A stretch of 64,000 bases of DNA from Qipengyuania atrilutea (GTDB lineage: Bacteria; Pseudomonadota; Alphaproteobacteria; Sphingomonadales; Sphingomonadaceae): positions 551,501 through 615,500 of the forward strand of contig NZ_JABWGV010000003.1 of assembly GCF_013370205.1 (NCBI RefSeq), given 5' to 3'. The notes under the pieces are model-generated. The model was not told where the DNA came from, ran no database searches, and saw only the letters and a program-made list of their open reading frames with translations. How positions within the stretch are numbered: position 1 is the stretch's first letter; the number at the start of each line of letters is the position of its first letter. A program made the translations under genes and the position numbers. Of this stretch, positions 62,062 to 64,000 are shown piece by piece.

Positions 62062-63912
62062 TCACGCCCACAGTCGGATGTCTCGGTCCGGGATCGCGGG
62101 ACGGCCCCCGCCGGCAAGCGAGGTCATCGTGTCGGCCAGCTCCTGCGAGACATGCGCGACCGCCTCGTTTCGCGTTGCACTGCTTCCGCCGATTGCGACC
62201 CGGTAATCGCCCGGCGCGACCTGGACGAGGCCGTTCTCGGCGAACATGCCGAGCTCTCCCGCACCGAGGTCGAAGGAGAGGTCGCGCGTTTCACCTGCGG
62301 CAAGGCGCACTTTCGCGAATGCCTTCAAGGCACGGCGTGTGCTTTTCGGAGCGCCGACCGGCTCGATATAAAGCTGCACCGTCTCTTCGGCCTCGCGCTT
62401 CCCAATATTCTTAAGCCGGCAGACCGCGGCAAGCTGGTCTTTCTGCCGCTCGATCGCGAGGTCGTCGTAGGCGAAGTCGCCGTAGCCAAGCCCGTGTCCG
62501 AATGGATAGGTCCTGCACGGCGGTTCCTCCGGCAGCTTTCCGCGCGGACTGCTTTCGCCCAGTATCAACTCTGCCAATACTTCTCCCATGACCGGGCCTG
62601 CATCGCCGCAGTAGAGAATGGCGGAGGCCGACGGCTCGAGCCAATCGAGCGTGGGCAGTTCCGGCGCGCACACGACGGCGATAACGGATGAATGCGATGC
62701 GGCGAGAGCGCGGATCTGTTTCCGTTCCTCCGGTGTGCCCGCACCGATCATACATATGGCGACGTCCGGTGCCTGATCGCGGGAAGAGAGGTGCGGCAAG
62801 AAGCGGTGCTTCATTCCTCCGCGCTGGAAGGCATCGACCAGTGAAACGCCTTCTGCCATCGCGGCGAAACCCGTACGCTCGAAGGTATCGGCAGCAAGCC
62901 CGCCGATAATTGCGAGATCACGCGCGCCGGATGCAAGCGGCAGCACGGCATTCTCGTTCTTGAGCAGTACGACCGCGCGGCTGACAATGTCTAATGCCAC
63001 TTCGCGGTGGACCGGAGACAGTTCCGGCTTCTTGCTCGCGCCCCGGCCACAATAGAGGTAGGGATCGCGAAGCAAGCCGAGATCGAATTTGGCGCCGATG
63101 ACGCGGCGCACTGCGTTGTCGAGTTTCATCGCCGATACCCGGCCCGATCGGACAGCATCAATGGCCGCGTCTAGGGGAAATGCCAGTAGACTCGGTGCGT
63201 CTTCGCCGAGCGCTGCCGCCGCGATGGCCCGCCATTCCGACAGGACGATTGCCCCGGTATCCCACCGCCTCGAAAGCGGATCGAGGGGCGCATCGTGGAG
63301 ATCGATGCAGCCCACGCGTCCTTCGCGGGCGGACGCGAGAAACGGCGGTAGGAAGGTTTCGGCGCTGTCGGCACGGGGGCCGAAAGACAGATTCGCGAGC
63401 ACGGCGTCCGGACGGTTCAGATTGTCGCCCTGCAAGCCCCTGATACGCGCGGCGATGATCCGCGATGCGAGCATCGGTTCTTCGATGTCGCTCTCGGCGC
63501 CTACTGACGGGCCGAAGGCCCAGCAGATGCCGCATGCGGCCGCCTCGATCGCGGCGATACGGTCGCTGCGGGCTATCGCCTCGGGGTTCCAGCTTGCTGC
63601 CGCGCAGCGGGACGAGGGCATCTGTGTAAGGACACCATTGGAGGTGTCGGCGGCAAAGGTAAGCGGGATGCCAAGCCTGCTTTCCTCGACCGTAATCCGT
63701 TGCAGTTCTCTGATCGCGCCGAGGTCGGTGCCGATTTCCGAACGGTCCAGCCAGATGTGCCCGACCAAGCCTGCTGCGAGTTTATCGTGCGCCTGCTGGA
63801 GGCCGGGCGCGATGAGCAGTTGGCCGAGTTTTTCTTCCAGCGTCATCAAGGCGAGCAGATCGTCGATGAGGCGCGTGCGCTCTCCGATCATTCTACCGGC
63901 GCGGTCGAACAT
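62062..63912 (-). CDS. Glycoside hydrolase family 3 homologue with degenerate catalytic residues, 616 aa
   Basis: The domain order is that of BglX-type GH3 enzymes: TIM-like barrel, alpha/beta sandwich and a C-terminal Fn3-like domain (ending GLVQVAPGDYRVAIGGSS). The GxGLxY marker survives as FGHGLGYGDFAY. However, the nucleophile motif normally SDW/SDH reads LSEWR (Glu in place of Asp), the KHF motif reads ANLSF, and the RDPRWGR stretch is missing. The substrate-binding position GxPxxFAxDxxHG retains the Asp but shows Asn for His. It has no signal peptide. The ATG at 63912 has GGGAGGA about 12 bases upstream. It heads the leftward run with Wzx and Wzy. Activity is doubtful. Confidence 0.82.
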   Translation of the reverse strand: MFDRAGRMIGERTRLIDDLLALMTLEEKLGQLLIAPGLQQAHDKLAAGLVGHIWLDRSEIGTDLGAIRELQRITVEESRLGIPLTFAADTSNGVLTQMPSSRCAAASWNPEAIARSDRIAAIEAAACGICWAFGPSVGAESDIEEPMLASRIIAARIRGLQGDNLNRPDAVLANLSFGPRADSAETFLPPFLASAREGRVGCIDLHDAPLDPLSRRWDTGAIVLSEWRAIAAAALGEDAPSLLAFPLDAAIDAVRSGRVSAMKLDNAVRRVIGAKFDLGLLRDPYLYCGRGASKKPELSPVHREVALDIVSRAVVLLKNENAVLPLASGARDLAIIGGLAADTFERTGFAAMAEGVSLVDAFQRGGMKHRFLPHLSSRDQAPDVAICMIGAGTPEERKQIRALAASHSSVIAVVCAPELPTLDWLEPSASAILYCGDAGPVMGEVLAELILGESSPRGKLPEEPPCRTYPFGHGLGYGDFAYDDLAIERQKDQLAAVCRLKNIGKREAEETVQLYIEPVGAPKSTRRALKAFAKVRLAAGETRDLSFDLGAGELGMFAENGLVQVAPGDYRVAIGGSSATRNEAVAHVSQELADTMTSLAGGGRPAIPDRDIRLWA

Positions 63913-64000
63913 GGCTCTGGCTGTCCTCCCGGTGCTTGAGGCTGCGAGGCACACGGCGAATTCCGAAGCGCAAACGGCCCATTTCAGGACTGTGCGAAGC

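Overview
The window comes from a GC-rich alphaproteobacterium, most likely a member of the Sphingomonadales close to Erythrobacter/Altererythrobacter. The evidence is gene content and order: argS-SPOR-nagZ-scpA-scpB-tatABC, ndufA12-DUF2155-aat, secE-nusG behind tRNA-Trp, an Oar-like TonB receptor, and a bacteriophytochrome with its own heme oxygenase. I see about 60 protein genes, one tRNA, several hairpin terminators and a few candidate regulator sites. There is no CRISPR array, insertion sequence or prophage. No intergenic gap exceeds 300 bases; the longest are described as features.

Layout. 1-7.8 kb: the start of ispH (leaving the window), a lipoprotein, then a tightly packed rightward block argS, SPOR protein, nagZ, scpA, scpB, tatA, tatB, tatC. 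7.8-8.5 kb: two paralogous 70-73 residue exported proteins. 8.7-19.2 kb: a metal-dependent amidohydrolase, threonine ammonia-lyase, the N-degron leucyltransferase bpt, and tamA-tamB. 19.2-26.1 kb (leftward): a DUF1996 protein, a phage-type lysozyme, glnA-glnB nitrogen control, argC, a stand-alone SH3-like protein and an M17 aminopeptidase. 26.2-31.9 kb: map, ccmAB, a pterin dehydratase, an SDR, a nucleoside transporter and a 2-oxoglutarate oxygenase. 32.1-37.6 kb: a 1146-residue TonB-dependent receptor, a TonB-like protein and manC. 37.6-40.7 kb: bphP-bphO. 40.9-47.6 kb: a membrane protein, the telA/XpaC-like/PHA-granule operon, a DUF389 membrane protein, a MAPEG protein and a fatty acyl-AMP ligase. 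47.7-51.2 kb: recX, DUF192, ndufA12, DUF2155, aat, tRNA-Trp and a 49-residue small protein with its own hairpin leader and terminator. 51.3-56.7 kb: a sodium:alanine symporter, secE-nusG, two interposed genes, rplK-rplA and a 55-residue membrane protein. 56.7-64 kb (leftward): a molybdopterin-binding protein, a Baeyer-Villiger type monooxygenase, a Wzy-like polymerase, a Wzx-like flippase and a glycoside hydrolase family 3 protein that has lost its catalytic residues.

How the genes fit together. Envelope biogenesis dominates: Tat export, TamAB outer-membrane assembly, NagZ and lysozyme for peptidoglycan turnover, SPOR, TonB receptor with TonB, ManC and Wzx/Wzy for surface polysaccharide. Both known bacterial N-degron aminoacyl transferases (Bpt and Aat) are present. 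The most interesting items are the apparent GH3 pseudoenzyme beside Wzx/Wzy, the paired small exported proteins with an acidic tail, the overlooked 49- and 55-residue genes, a CtrA-type site in front of bpt, and the red-light sensor operon. I see no obvious complete, undescribed multi-gene system; the findings are ranked accordingly.
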